NCBI RefSeq assembly: GCF_000744815.1
Contig: NZ_JQMQ01000005.1
Span: 3,170,055-3,234,054 of the forward strand
DNA length: 64,000 nucleotides
Reading direction: 5' to 3'
From: Phaeacidiphilus oryzae TH49
GTDB taxonomy: Bacteria; Actinomycetota; Actinomycetes; Streptomycetales; Streptomycetaceae
Positions 32,902 through 41,850 of this stretch are shown here, piece after piece. The translations under genes were made by a program, and so were the position numbers. The notes beneath the pieces were generated by a model that had not been told where the DNA came from, made no database searches, and saw only the letters and a program-made list of their open reading frames with translations. Numbering within the stretch: position 1 is the stretch's first letter; the number at the start of each line of letters is the position of its first letter.

Positions 32902-33928
32902 CCTGCTCGACGACCTTCGCCGGCTCCGGGCCGACCGGGTTGATGTTCAGCGTGGTCACCCCGGCCGCGCGGTAGGCCTCGATCCGGTCGCGGACGTAGC
33001 CGGCCGGGCCGACCATCGTCATCTGCTCCACGAACTCGGCCGGGACCGCCGCCTCGGCCTCCTTCTTCCGGCCGGAGAGGTAGAGGTCCTGGATCAGCGC
33101 GGCCTCCTTCTCGTAGCCGTAGGCCCGGGCGATGTTGTTGTAGAAGTTCTTGCCGCGGGCGCCCATCCCGCCCACGTACAGGGCGATCTGAGGCCGCGCC
33201 AGGTCACGGGTGCGGCGGATCTCGTCCTCGTCCTCGAGGACCGCGACCAGTCCGCCCGCGGTGATCCGCAGCGGTCCGAGCTCGGCGGGGCGCTTGGCCC
33301 TCCCCTCGGCGAGCGCCTCGCCCCAGACCCGGTCCGCCTTCTCCGGCAGGAAGAGGGTGGGGATCCAGCCGTCCGCGATCTCCGCGGTCATCCGGACGTT
33401 CGCCGGGCCGAGGGCGGCGATCCAGATCGGCACCGCGTCCCGGACCGGATGAGTGAGGATCTTCAGCGGCTTGCCGAGGCTGCCGCCCTTCTCGGGCGGC
33501 AGCGGCATGTCGTAGAGGCCGTGGTGCTCGATGACCTCGCGCCGGAGTATCCGCCGGACCAGGTCCACCACCTCGCGGGTCCGCCCCAGCGGCCGGTCGT
33601 ACGGGAGGCCGTGCCAGCCCTCGATGACCTGCGGCCCCGAGGTGCCGAGGCCGAGGATGAAGCGGCCGCCGGAGATCGCGTCCAGGCCGGCTGCGGTCTG
33701 CCCGAGCAGCGCGGGGGTGCGGGAGTAGATGTTGACGATCGCCGAGCCGAGCTTGACCCGGGAGGTGCGGGCGGCCAGGTAGCCGAGGACGCTGACCGCG
33801 TCGAAGCCGTAGGCCTCGGCGACCCAGATGGTGTCCAGACCGGCCTTCTCCAGGTCGGCCGCCTGGTCCGCGGCGGTCCTGGCGTCGGCTGCGTACGGCA
33901 GGTTCGCGGCGAGTTCGAGGGCGGCCAT
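32885..33928 (-). CDS. LLM-class F420-dependent oxidoreductase
   Basis: A 347-residue TIM-barrel luciferase-like enzyme. It opens MAALELAANLPYAADARTAADQAADLEKAGLDTIWVAEAYGFDAVSVLGYLA, and the AGLDAISGGRFILGLGTSGPQVIEGWHG block is typical of the F420-dependent Mer/glucose-6-P-dehydrogenase-like clade. Its ATG overlaps the TGA of the CaiB gene (TGATG), so they are coupled. Such genes often serve fatty-acid or sterol side-chain breakdown; the substrate is unknown. Confidence 0.9.
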   Translation of the reverse strand: MAALELAANLPYAADARTAADQAADLEKAGLDTIWVAEAYGFDAVSVLGYLAARTSRVKLGSAIVNIYSRTPALLGQTAAGLDAISGGRFILGLGTSGPQVIEGWHGLPYDRPLGRTREVVDLVRRILRREVIEHHGLYDMPLPPEKGGSLGKPLKILTHPVRDAVPIWIAALGPANVRMTAEIADGWIPTLFLPEKADRVWGEALAEGRAKRPAELGPLRITAGGLVAVLEDEDEIRRTRDLARPQIALYVGGMGARGKNFYNNIARAYGYEKEAALIQDLYLSGRKKEAEAAVPAEFVEQMTMVGPAGYVRDRIEAYRAAGVTTLNINPVGPEPAKVVEQVRNWV

Positions 33929-35166
33929 CAGGCGTCCTTCCCGGAGTCGGTGGAGTCGGTGGATGCGGCGGAGCCGGCGGAGTCGGTTGATGCGGCGGCC
34001 CCGGCGGTCCCGCCGGATGCGGCGGAGCCGGAGGAGCCGGCGGTGAGGCCCGGCACGCCCCAGTCCCGGGCGACCTCCGCGCCGTGCTCGCCGGGGGCGG
34101 CGGGCGGCAGCCGGAGGGCGCCGGGGGTCTCGGAGAAGCGGGGGGCGGGCGCCGGCTGGAGGACGCCGTCCTCGGGGGTGAGATAGGTGCCCCGGGCGGC
34201 CATATGCGGATGCCCGGCGGCCTGACGGAGTCTCAGCACCGGTGCGACGCAGGCGTCCGTCCCCTCGAAGACGGCGGACCACTCCTCACGGGTACGGGTG
34301 CCGAAGCGGGCGGCGATCCGCTCGCGCAGCTCGGGCCAGCGGGAGTGGTCGTGCTGCCCGGGGGCGTCCGGGCCGAGGCCGAGCAGCTCGGCGAACTCGG
34401 CGTAGAACTGCGGCTCCAGGGCGCCGACCGCCATGTACTCGCCGTCCGCGGTGCGGTAGACGCCGTAGTAGGGGGCGCCTCCGTCCAGGAGGTTGACGCC
34501 GCGCCGGTCCTGCCAGGCGCCGGAGCCCAGGAGGCCCATCAGCATCGAGGTGAGGTGGACCGAGCCGTCCACGATGGCCGCGTCGACGACCTGGCCCCGC
34601 CCGGTGGAGCGGGCGTGCACCAGCCCGGCCAGCAGGCCGACCACCAGGTAGAGCGAACCGCCCGCGTAGTCGCCGAGGAGGTTGGCGGGGATCGCGGGCG
34701 GACCGTCCTCCTGGCCGATCATGCCGAGGACGCCGGCGGTGGCGAGGTAGCCGATGTCGTGCCCGGCGCGGTCGGCGAGCGGGCCCTCCTGGCCCCAGCC
34801 GGTCATCCGGCCGTAGACCAGGGCGGGGTTGCGGGCCAGGCAGTCGGCCGGGCCGACGCCGAGCCGCTCGGTCACCCCGGGGCGGTAGCCCTCGATCAGC
34901 AGGTCCGCGCGCTCGACCAGGTCGAGGACGAGACCGGGGCCCTCGGGGGACTTGAGGTCGATCACCACCGAGCGCTTGTTCCGGTTGCTGACGTCGGCCC
35001 CCGGCTTCGCCGTGCCGACCGGCGAGGGTCTCGGCCGGTCGACCCGGACCACGTCGGCGCCGAGGTCGCCGAGCAGCATGGCGGCGAACGGGCCGGGCCC
35101 GATGCCGGCGAGCTCCACGACCCGCACGCCGGAGAGTGGGCCCTGCTGTGCCGAGGACGGTGTCAC
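33928..35166 (-). CDS. CaiB/BaiF CoA-transferase family, alpha-methylacyl-CoA racemase-like
   Basis: A 412-residue protein. LSGVRVVELAGIGPGPFAAMLLGDLGADVVRVDRP is the family's opening; AGHDIGYLATAG (His), NLLGDYAGGS (Asp) and GALEPQFYAEF (Glu) are at the places of the catalytic residues of alpha-methylacyl-CoA racemase, so racemisation of 2-methyl-branched acyl-CoAs is the best guess. The last ~35 residues are a low-complexity Ser/Ala/Thr/Asp tail (STDSAGSAASTDSTDS). GTG 35166; coupled to the LLM gene. Confidence 0.9.
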   Translation of the reverse strand: MTPSSAQQGPLSGVRVVELAGIGPGPFAAMLLGDLGADVVRVDRPRPSPVGTAKPGADVSNRNKRSVVIDLKSPEGPGLVLDLVERADLLIEGYRPGVTERLGVGPADCLARNPALVYGRMTGWGQEGPLADRAGHDIGYLATAGVLGMIGQEDGPPAIPANLLGDYAGGSLYLVVGLLAGLVHARSTGRGQVVDAAIVDGSVHLTSMLMGLLGSGAWQDRRGVNLLDGGAPYYGVYRTADGEYMAVGALEPQFYAEFAELLGLGPDAPGQHDHSRWPELRERIAARFGTRTREEWSAVFEGTDACVAPVLRLRQAAGHPHMAARGTYLTPEDGVLQPAPAPRFSETPGALRLPPAAPGEHGAEVARDWGVPGLTAGSSGSAASGGTAGAAASTDSAGSAASTDSTDSGKDA

Positions 35167-35286
35167 ATCTGCCTCCCGCGCTGCACGCTGCGTCGGCTCG
35201 GACGCTAGCTGAACGAACGTCCGATCGACAAGAGCCACCCGGCCGGCGCGCCCTCATCGACAAGAGCGAACCGGCCCGCGCGCCCC

Positions 35287-36237
35287 TCAGCCGCCGTCCC
35301 GCCCGGCGGGCCGGTACCGCTCCGGAACGTAGTGGGTCGGCTCGCCCCGGCGCGCCCGCGGCGGCAGGTACTTCTCCGGCGTCTCCGGGGGCGGCACCGC
35401 CTCCCCCCGCGCCCGCGCCCAACCGGCCCGCGCCCGCGGGTGGTAGCGCAGCCGGAACGGCACCAGCCGCCACACCCCCGCGACCACCCGCCCCAGCAGC
35501 CACAGCAGCACCGCGTCCCGCCGCGTCCACCGGTACCCGAGCCGCTGCCGCACCGGCTCCGGCCACAGCCCCACCGCGAGCCAGGCCATCGGCGCCGTCG
35601 CCGGCCGCCGCAGCACCGCCCACACCGCGTCCGGCAGCCGGCGGAGCGACGGCGGCGGGCCGAGCCGGCTGACGTCCAGGACCGCCCGGGTCGCCCGGTT
35701 GTCCTCCAGCACCTCCCGGCACATCCGGTCGAAGTACTCCTCGAACCCGGCCCAGGTCCGCGGCGCCGCCCGGTCGCTGACGCCGTACAGCCGGTACCAG
35801 CGCAGCGCCTCCTGGTAGTAGGCCTCCTTCTGCTCCGGCGTCAGCGGCCGGTCGAAGTGGTCGGTGATCAGCACCGGCAGCATCACGAAGGTGGCGTGCG
35901 CCCAGAACCAGGTCTCCGGCTCCAGCGCGCTGTAGCGGCGGCCCTCGGCGTCGACGCCCTTCACCGTCCGGTGGTAGTCCCGCACCTGATGCGCCGTCCG
36001 CCGGGCGCCTGGCCCGTCGTACACCACGCCGCCGATCGGGTACAGCGAGCGGAACAGCCGCTCCCAGCGCTCCTCGAAGAACCGCGAGTGCTGCTCGACC
36101 CCGGCGCCGAGACCGGGGTGCATGTTCTGCATCGAGCCGGCCCACAGCGCCAGCGGCAGCGACCTCCAGTCCCCGAAGTACCGCCAGGTGATGGTCTCCG
36201 GGCCGAGCGGCTCGGGTCCGCGCTCCTCCGACGGCAC
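35287..36237 (-). CDS. DUF2236 (MpaB-like) oxygenase-family protein
   Basis: A 316-residue protein. The DUF2236 features are the N-terminal WRYFGDWRSLPLALWAGSMQNMHPGLGAGVEQHSRFFE, the HQVRDYHRTVKG stretch with conserved His, and WFWAHATFVMLPV. Members bind haem b through conserved histidines and include the latex-clearing/MpaB oxygenases; activity here is unknown. The start is GTG 36237 because GGAGG sits 5 bp upstream. It is divergent from mgtC. Confidence 0.85.
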   Translation of the reverse strand: MPSEERGPEPLGPETITWRYFGDWRSLPLALWAGSMQNMHPGLGAGVEQHSRFFEERWERLFRSLYPIGGVVYDGPGARRTAHQVRDYHRTVKGVDAEGRRYSALEPETWFWAHATFVMLPVLITDHFDRPLTPEQKEAYYQEALRWYRLYGVSDRAAPRTWAGFEEYFDRMCREVLEDNRATRAVLDVSRLGPPPSLRRLPDAVWAVLRRPATAPMAWLAVGLWPEPVRQRLGYRWTRRDAVLLWLLGRVVAGVWRLVPFRLRYHPRARAGWARARGEAVPPPETPEKYLPPRARRGEPTHYVPERYRPAGRDGG

Positions 36238-36264
36238 AACGGCCTCCCTGGATGGGCATACTGT

Positions 36265-36285
36265 TACAGAAAGTGTTCTTCTGTA
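36265..36285. promoter_or_regulatory. Palindrome in the divergent DUF2236/mgtC promoter
   Basis: TACAGAA (36265-36271) and TTCTGTA (36279-36285) flank a 7-bp spacer. It is a perfect 7-bp inverted repeat in an AT-rich patch, 28 bp upstream of the DUF2236 start codon and 63 bp from the mgtC start. Good operator candidate; binder unknown. Confidence 0.5.
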
Positions 36286-36347
36286 TCGCGGCCGAGTCAA
36301 CAGCGCATCACTCGCCGAGTACCGGGTCCGTGGTGGATCATTGGCGG

Positions 36348-37157
36348 ATGTTGTCGCAAGCCGGCTCGGTGAGCGAGCCCTTCGGTCAGGGATGGTCGCA
36401 GGTAGCGGAGTTCGCGATCGCCTTCGTCCTCTCCTCGGCGATCGGCCTGGAGAGGGAGATCCGGCAGAAGGCCGCCGGCCTGCGCACCTACACCGTCGTC
36501 GGGATCGGCTCCGCGCTCTTCACCCTGATCAGCAAGTACGGCTGGACCGACGTCCTCCACGAGGGGATGATCGTCGCCGACCCCTCCCGGATGGCCGCGC
36601 AGATCGTCTCCGGGCTGGGCTTCATCGGCGGCGGCGTGATCTTCGTCCAGCGCGGCTCGGTACGCGGGATCACCACCGCGGCCGCCATCTGGCTCACCGC
36701 GGCCGTCGGCTCCGCGGCCGCCGCCGGCCTGCCCCTCCTCGCGCTGACCGCCACCCTCGCCTACTTCGCCCTCGGCTACGTGATCCGGCCGCTGGCCGGC
36801 CGCCTCCCGGCGCTGCGCAACCGCGGGATCGGCCTCCGCATCACCTATATCCAGGGGCAGGGCCTGATGCGCGAACTGGTCAACCAGTGCGTGCAGTTCG
36901 GCTTCGCCCTCACCGAGCTGTCCACCGTGTCGGAGCGCACCGACAGGTCGTCCCGGCGCCGCATCACCCACCGCAGCCAGGACGGCGAGAACGGGGAGGA
37001 GCGCCGCGACGAGGACGAGGACGACGGCGTCGAGGAGCGCACCATCGAGGTGGAGATGACCGTGCAGGGCCGCGGCGACGTGGACGGCCTGGTCGCCCGG
37101 CTGGCCGAGATCTCCGGCGTCCTCGCCTGCAACCGCACCGACCTCGGCGACGAGTAA
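36348..37157 (+). CDS. MgtC/SapB-family membrane protein
   Basis: A 269-residue protein. The membrane domain (FAIAFVLSSAIGLEREIRQKAAGLRTYTVVGIGSALFTLIS ... GLGFIGGGVIFVQRGSVRGITTAAAIWLTAAVG) is the MgtC signature; a soluble C-terminal ACT-like domain follows, broken by an acidic Arg/Glu/Asp-rich insert (about 195-235). MgtC proteins affect magnesium starvation growth and acid resistance through the F-ATPase or P-type pumps. The start is weakly supported (no good ribosome-binding site before ATG 36348). Confidence 0.88.
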   Translation: MLSQAGSVSEPFGQGWSQVAEFAIAFVLSSAIGLEREIRQKAAGLRTYTVVGIGSALFTLISKYGWTDVLHEGMIVADPSRMAAQIVSGLGFIGGGVIFVQRGSVRGITTAAAIWLTAAVGSAAAAGLPLLALTATLAYFALGYVIRPLAGRLPALRNRGIGLRITYIQGQGLMRELVNQCVQFGFALTELSTVSERTDRSSRRRITHRSQDGENGEERRDEDEDDGVEERTIEVEMTVQGRGDVDGLVARLAEISGVLACNRTDLGDE

Positions 37158-37246
37158 TCCACCGTTCGCCGCACCGCACCGCCCCGGCATCCCCCGCCCC
37201 GCGTGGAAGGATCTACCCGAACCCGTACCGGGTGGAGGGAGCAGCG

Positions 37247-38686
37247 ATGCGTTCGTCCGTCGATCAGGTACGCCGCCTCGTGGCGACTCCGTTGCCCGGC
37301 CCGCCCGGCAAGGAACTGGGCGAACTCCGCCTGCCGCTGCCCTCGGCGCTGTCCCGGCTCGACTGGTGCCCGGCCGCCCAGCAGCCCCCCTGGCCGGACC
37401 CCGAGGCCCTGCATGAGGTGCGGAGCGAACTCGCCGGACTTCCCCCGCTGGTCTTCGCCGGCGAATGCGACCAGCTGCGGGAACGCCTCGCCGCGGTCTC
37501 CCGGGGACAGGCCTTCCTGCTGATGGGCGGGGACTGCGCGGAGGCCTTCGACGCCGTCACCGCGGACCGGGTCCAGGCCAAGCTGAAGACACTGCTGCAG
37601 ATGGCCGCGGTCCTCACCTACGCGGCCAAGATGCCGGTGGTGAAGGTCGGCAGGATCGCCGGCCAGTACGCCAAGCCGCGCTCCCGGCCCACCGAGACCA
37701 GGAACGGCACCACCCTCCCCGCCTACCGCGGGGACGCGGTCAACGGCCCGGCCTTCACGGCGGCCGACCGCACCCCCGACCCGCGCCGGCTGCTGCGGGC
37801 GTACCAGTCCTCCGCCGCCACCCTGAACCTGATCCGCGCCTACACCGAGGGCGGCTACACCGACCTCCGCCGGCTCGACGCCTGGAACCGGGACTTCGTC
37901 CGCGACTCGCCGGCCGGCCGGCGCTACCGGCGGCTCGCCCGGGAGATCACCGCCGCCCTGGACTTCGTCCAGGCCTGCGGCGCCGACCCCCGCGAGTTCC
38001 GCACCGCCGAGTTCTACTCCTCCCACGAGGCCCTGCTGCTGGACTACGAGTCGGCGCTGACCCGCACCGACTCCCGTACCGGCGAGCTCTACGACGTCTC
38101 CGCCCATCTGCTCTGGATCGGCGAGCGCACCCGCCAACTCGACCACGCCCACGTCGAGTTCGCGTCCAGGATCGGCAACCCGGTCGGCGTGAAGCTGGGG
38201 CCCTCGACGACCCCGGAGGAGGCCCTCGCCCTGATCGCCCGGCTCGATCCGGAGCACGAGCCGGGCCGGCTGGTGCTGATCACCCGGATGGGCGCGGCCC
38301 GGATCCGCGAGGTGCTGCCGCCGCTGGTGGAACGGGTGGCGGCGACGGGCTCGCCCGCGGTGTGGATCTGCGACCCGATGCACGGCAACACCTTCACCGC
38401 CGAGAGCGGCCACAAGACCCGCCGCTTCGACGACGTGCTGGCCGAGGTGGCCGGCTTCTTCGAGGTCCACCGGATGCTCGGCACCCATCCCGGCGGCATC
38501 CACGTCGAGCTGACCGGGGACGACGTCACCGAATGCGTGGGCGGCGGCCGGGAGGTCGCCCTCGGCGACCTCTCCCGGCGCTACGAGACCCTCTGCGACC
38601 CCCGCCTCAACCGCAGCCAGTCCCTCGACCTGGCCTTCCGGCTGGCCGAGCTCCTCGACTCCCCGCCGCCCGCACCCCGGCGGTAG
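37247..38686 (+). CDS. Class II 3-deoxy-D-arabino-heptulosonate-7-phosphate (DAHP) synthase
   Basis: Condenses phosphoenolpyruvate and erythrose-4-phosphate, the first shikimate step. The 479-residue protein has MGGDCAEAF (metal-binding Cys), KVGRIAGQYAKPRS, FYSSHEALLLDYE, GVKLGPSTTPEEAL, ITRMGAARIREVLPPL, CDPMHGNTF and HPGGIHVELTGDDVTEC, all diagnostic of the plant/actinobacterial class II enzyme. A GGAGGGAG site precedes the ATG. It faces the EPSP-synthase/ligase fusion with 26 bp between stop codons. It may be the housekeeping enzyme or a second copy feeding a shikimate-derived product; the window cannot tell. Confidence 0.95.
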   Translation: MRSSVDQVRRLVATPLPGPPGKELGELRLPLPSALSRLDWCPAAQQPPWPDPEALHEVRSELAGLPPLVFAGECDQLRERLAAVSRGQAFLLMGGDCAEAFDAVTADRVQAKLKTLLQMAAVLTYAAKMPVVKVGRIAGQYAKPRSRPTETRNGTTLPAYRGDAVNGPAFTAADRTPDPRRLLRAYQSSAATLNLIRAYTEGGYTDLRRLDAWNRDFVRDSPAGRRYRRLAREITAALDFVQACGADPREFRTAEFYSSHEALLLDYESALTRTDSRTGELYDVSAHLLWIGERTRQLDHAHVEFASRIGNPVGVKLGPSTTPEEALALIARLDPEHEPGRLVLITRMGAARIREVLPPLVERVAATGSPAVWICDPMHGNTFTAESGHKTRRFDDVLAEVAGFFEVHRMLGTHPGGIHVELTGDDVTECVGGGREVALGDLSRRYETLCDPRLNRSQSLDLAFRLAELLDSPPPAPRR

Positions 38687-38712
38687 CGCGGACGGCACCG
38701 CCGAGCGGCCGA

Positions 38713-41700
38713 CTACCCCGCCGGCTCCGCCGCGAGCTCGCGGAGGGCGTACTTCTGGACCTTGCCGGCCGCGTTGCGCGGCAGCCGGTCGAGCGTCTCC
38801 AGCCGTTCCGGCCAGTACTGCTTGGCCATCCGCCGGCCGTCCAGGAAGGTGCGGAGCTGATCCAGCGTCAGCGTCCCCGCGCCCGGCCGCAGGGCGACGA
38901 ACGCGCAGGCCCGCTCGCCCAGCCGGGGATCCGGCATGGCGACCACCGCCGCCTCCGCCACCGAGGGGTGCTCGTGGAGCAGCTGCTCGATCTCCGCGAC
39001 CGGGAGCTTCTCCCCGCCCCGGTTGATGACGTCCTTGACCCGTCCGGTGATCCGCAGGAAGCCGCTCTCGTCGACGGCCGCCAGATCCCCGGTGCGGTAC
39101 CAACCGTCCTTGGTGAAGGCCTCCGCGGTGAGGTCCGGCCGCTCCAGGTAGCCCTGGAAGACCGTCGGCCCGCGGAGCTCGAAGTTGCCCTCCTGGCCGG
39201 CCGGCAGCTCCCGCCCCTCGTCGTCGGTGATCCGCAGCCGTACGCCGTCCAGCGCCCTGCCGTCCGTGCCCCAGCGCAGCGCCGGGTCGTCGGCGGGCGA
39301 GGCCAGCGCGCCGAGGCAGGTCTCGGTGGTGCCGAAGGCCCCGCAGACCGCGGCGCCGAGCACCCGGGTGGCGCGCTCGGCGAGCCCGCGCGGGACGGCG
39401 GCCCCGGTGGCCACGAAGATCCGCAGCGAGCGCACCGACTCCGGCCCGTCCGGCTGCTCCTCCACGGCCCGCACCAGATCGGCCAGGAACGGCGTGGCCG
39501 CCTGGACGAAGCTCACCCGGTGCTCGCGGACCGCCCGCAGCCCGGCCGCCGGATCCCACTCCGGCTGCACCACCATCGGGACGCCCAACTCCAGCGCCAG
39601 CCACATCCCGTAGAGGAAACCGGTCTGGTGGGCCAGCGGGGAGGGCACCCAGACCACGTCCGAGCGGTCCAGGCCGAGGTGCCGGATCTCCATCGCGGCC
39701 GCCCGGCTGAGGGTGCCGGCGGTGTGCAGCACGCCCTTGGGCCGGCCCGAGGTGCCGGAGGTGAAGAGCAGCTGGGCGGGCGCGTCCGGCGCCGGCCGCA
39801 GCGCGTCCAGTTCCTCGCGGGTCCGCTGATCGACCGTCACCTCGGCCAGCGCCTCGTCCCAGTGCCGCCAGATCAGGCCGCCGCCGGAGGGCAGCGCGCC
39901 CGGCCGGCCGCCGGGTCCCGACGGCAGCACCAGTACCTGCTCAAGGCCGGCCAGTTCGTCCGCCGGCAGCCCGGCGACCTCCTCGGCCGGCCGCCGGCCC
40001 CGGTACCCGTCGGCCACCACCAGCACCCGCGCCTGCGAGCGCCGTAGGATGTCCCCGACCTCCCGCTCCCGGAAGATCGGCATGATCGGGCAGCAGACCG
40101 CCCCGATCCGCAGCACGGCCAGCGACAGCACGGCGAACTCCAGCCGGTTCGGCAGCTGGTACGCCACCCGCTCCCCCGGCCGCACCCCGAGCCGGCGCAG
40201 CAGCTCGGCCGCCCGGTCGCTGCGCTCGGCCAGCTCCCGCCAGGTCAGCCGACCCTCCTCGGCGCCCGCCAGGTCCGCGCGGTCCGCCCGGTCCGCGCGG
40301 TCGGCGTGGTCGACGCGGTCGACGCGGTCGGCGCGGACCTCCACCACCGCGGTCTCGTCCGGGCGCGAGCGGGCACGCCGGGCCACCCACTCCGGCAGCC
40401 CGATCCCGGCGGCCCTGCCTGGACGCAGCAGCTCCGGCTCCAGTCCGCCGCCGGCGCCGGACGGCCGCTTCCCGGACTCCACCGACATCGGCAGCCCGAG
40501 GGCGTTCATCGCCTCCAGGAACCGCGGGTACGAGATCCGGTAGGCGTTGGGGTAGGTCAGGGTGGACGGCCCCTCGGCCCGGGACGCGGCCACCGCGAGG
40601 GACATCAGCACCCGGTGGTCGTTGAAGGAGGAGAGCGGCGCCCCCCGCAGCCGGCGCCTCCGCCCGACCCCGGCCACCCGCAGCGCGTCCCCGTCCAGGC
40701 GGAGCTCCCCGCCCATGGCGTTCAGCTGGAGCATCGCGGCGGCCCGGTCGGACTCCTTGAGGCGGGTGTGGGCGACATGCCGGAAGACGGTCTCGCCCTC
40801 GGCGAAGCAGGCCATCGCGGAGAGCACCGGCAGCATGTCCGGGACGTCCCGGCAGTCCACGTCGGTGCCCTTGAGCGGCGTCCCGTCGTGCCGGATCCGG
40901 ACCGCCCGCTCCCCCGCCCGGCCCTGGCCGGCGGGCAGGTCGACCAGCTCCATCGGGACGCCCATCCCGGCGGCGAGCTCCAGGAAGTGCACCTCGGGGT
41001 GGTCGGCGGGCCCGCCGGTCAGCCGGTCCAGGCCGCGCAGCAGCACGTCCGCCGGGTGGACGGCGGCGGCGGCGATGCCGAAGGCGGCCGAGCCGATGTC
41101 CGGCGGCAGGGTCAGCTCGGTGGGCCGGGCGCGCTGGTCCGGCTCGATCTCGAACCGCCGCCAGTCCGCGGACACCCCGACCTCCAGGCCGAACCGGCGC
41201 ATCATGGCGACCGTCAGCTCCAGGTAGGTCCGCTCGTTGAGCACCCCCTCCACCTCGACCACGGTCGGCCCGGTGGCGAAGGGCGCCAGCAGGATCAGCC
41301 CGGAGATCCACTGCGAGAGGGTCCCGGCGATCCGCACCCGGCCGCCCTTCGGCCGCCCGGCCGACACCAGCACCGGCGGGCAGTCGTCCGGCGACTCGAC
41401 GCCGACGCCCATCTGCCGCAGCCCGGCCAGCAGCGGCCCCACCGGCCGGCGGCGGAAGTACTTCTGCCCGGTGACCGAGACCGGCCGATCGGAGAGCGCG
41501 GCCAGGCCCAGCATGAAGTACAGCGTGGTGCCGGAACTGCCGGCCGAGACCTCGGACCTGCGGGGGTGGTAGGTGCCGCCCAGCCCCTCCACCACGAAGG
41601 TGTCGCCCTCCACCCGGACCCCCACCCCGAGCCCGCGCAGCAGCCTCACGGTGTACTGCACATGGCGGGCGTCGGAGAGCCCGCGGATCCGGCTGGTGCC

Positions 41701-41811
41701 GTCGGCGAGCGAGGCCAGGATCAGTGCCCGGTGGGCGTGGTACTTGGAGTTGGGGACCAGGACCTCTCCGGTGACGCGGCGCTCACTGCCGCCGTTGACC
41801 AGCAGGTGCAT
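38713..41811 (-). CDS. Fusion: EPSP-synthase-like domain + acyl-CoA ligase (candidate cyclic-carboxyl-CoA biosynthesis enzyme)
   Basis: A 1032-residue protein. Residues 1-445 have the EPSP-synthase fold. Kept relative to E. coli AroA: K23, R28, R122, S166, Q167, D325, K352, R356, R400. Changed: Ser23 is Y24, Asn94 is S92, Arg100 is Y98, Ser169 is L165, Asn336 is H348, and the Lys411 position is replaced. Residues 463-1032 are an ANL-type ligase with TSGTSGRPKG (684-693), FGTTETC, YRTGDLA, GRVKDVINRGGEK and the C-terminal AAGKVQK lysine, close to cyclohexanecarboxylate-CoA ligases. A related EPSP-synthase homologue works in cyclohexanecarboxyl-CoA pathways of ansatrienin/phoslactomycin producers (established, from memory). 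No ChcA-type reductase is nearby. ATG 41811 follows AAGGGAG. Confidence 0.85.
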   Translation of the reverse strand: MHLLVNGGSERRVTGEVLVPNSKYHAHRALILASLADGTSRIRGLSDARHVQYTVRLLRGLGVGVRVEGDTFVVEGLGGTYHPRRSEVSAGSSGTTLYFMLGLAALSDRPVSVTGQKYFRRRPVGPLLAGLRQMGVGVESPDDCPPVLVSAGRPKGGRVRIAGTLSQWISGLILLAPFATGPTVVEVEGVLNERTYLELTVAMMRRFGLEVGVSADWRRFEIEPDQRARPTELTLPPDIGSAAFGIAAAAVHPADVLLRGLDRLTGGPADHPEVHFLELAAGMGVPMELVDLPAGQGRAGERAVRIRHDGTPLKGTDVDCRDVPDMLPVLSAMACFAEGETVFRHVAHTRLKESDRAAAMLQLNAMGGELRLDGDALRVAGVGRRRRLRGAPLSSFNDHRVLMSLAVAASRAEGPSTLTYPNAYRISYPRFLEAMNALGLPMSVESGKRPSGAGGGLEPELLRPGRAAGIGLPEWVARRARSRPDETAVVEVRADRVDRVDHADRADRADRADLAGAEEGRLTWRELAERSDRAAELLRRLGVRPGERVAYQLPNRLEFAVLSLAVLRIGAVCCPIMPIFREREVGDILRRSQARVLVVADGYRGRRPAEEVAGLPADELAGLEQVLVLPSGPGGRPGALPSGGGLIWRHWDEALAEVTVDQRTREELDALRPAPDAPAQLLFTSGTSGRPKGVLHTAGTLSRAAAMEIRHLGLDRSDVVWVPSPLAHQTGFLYGMWLALELGVPMVVQPEWDPAAGLRAVREHRVSFVQAATPFLADLVRAVEEQPDGPESVRSLRIFVATGAAVPRGLAERATRVLGAAVCGAFGTTETCLGALASPADDPALRWGTDGRALDGVRLRITDDEGRELPAGQEGNFELRGPTVFQGYLERPDLTAEAFTKDGWYRTGDLAAVDESGFLRITGRVKDVINRGGEKLPVAEIEQLLHEHPSVAEAAVVAMPDPRLGERACAFVALRPGAGTLTLDQLRTFLDGRRMAKQYWPERLETLDRLPRNAAGKVQKYALRELAAEPAG
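40270..40332 (-). repeat. 9-bp coding repeats (Ala-Asp-Arg) inside the ligase domain
   Basis: About seven 9-bp units code for ADR/VDR/VDH triplets at residues 494-514 of the fusion protein. They lengthen a surface loop early in the ligase domain, between ETAVVEV and RLTWRELAER, where relatives have only a few residues. Confidence 0.75.
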
Positions 41812-41850
41812 AGACGCTGATGCTCCCTTCACTGATGACTCGGGTACCGG

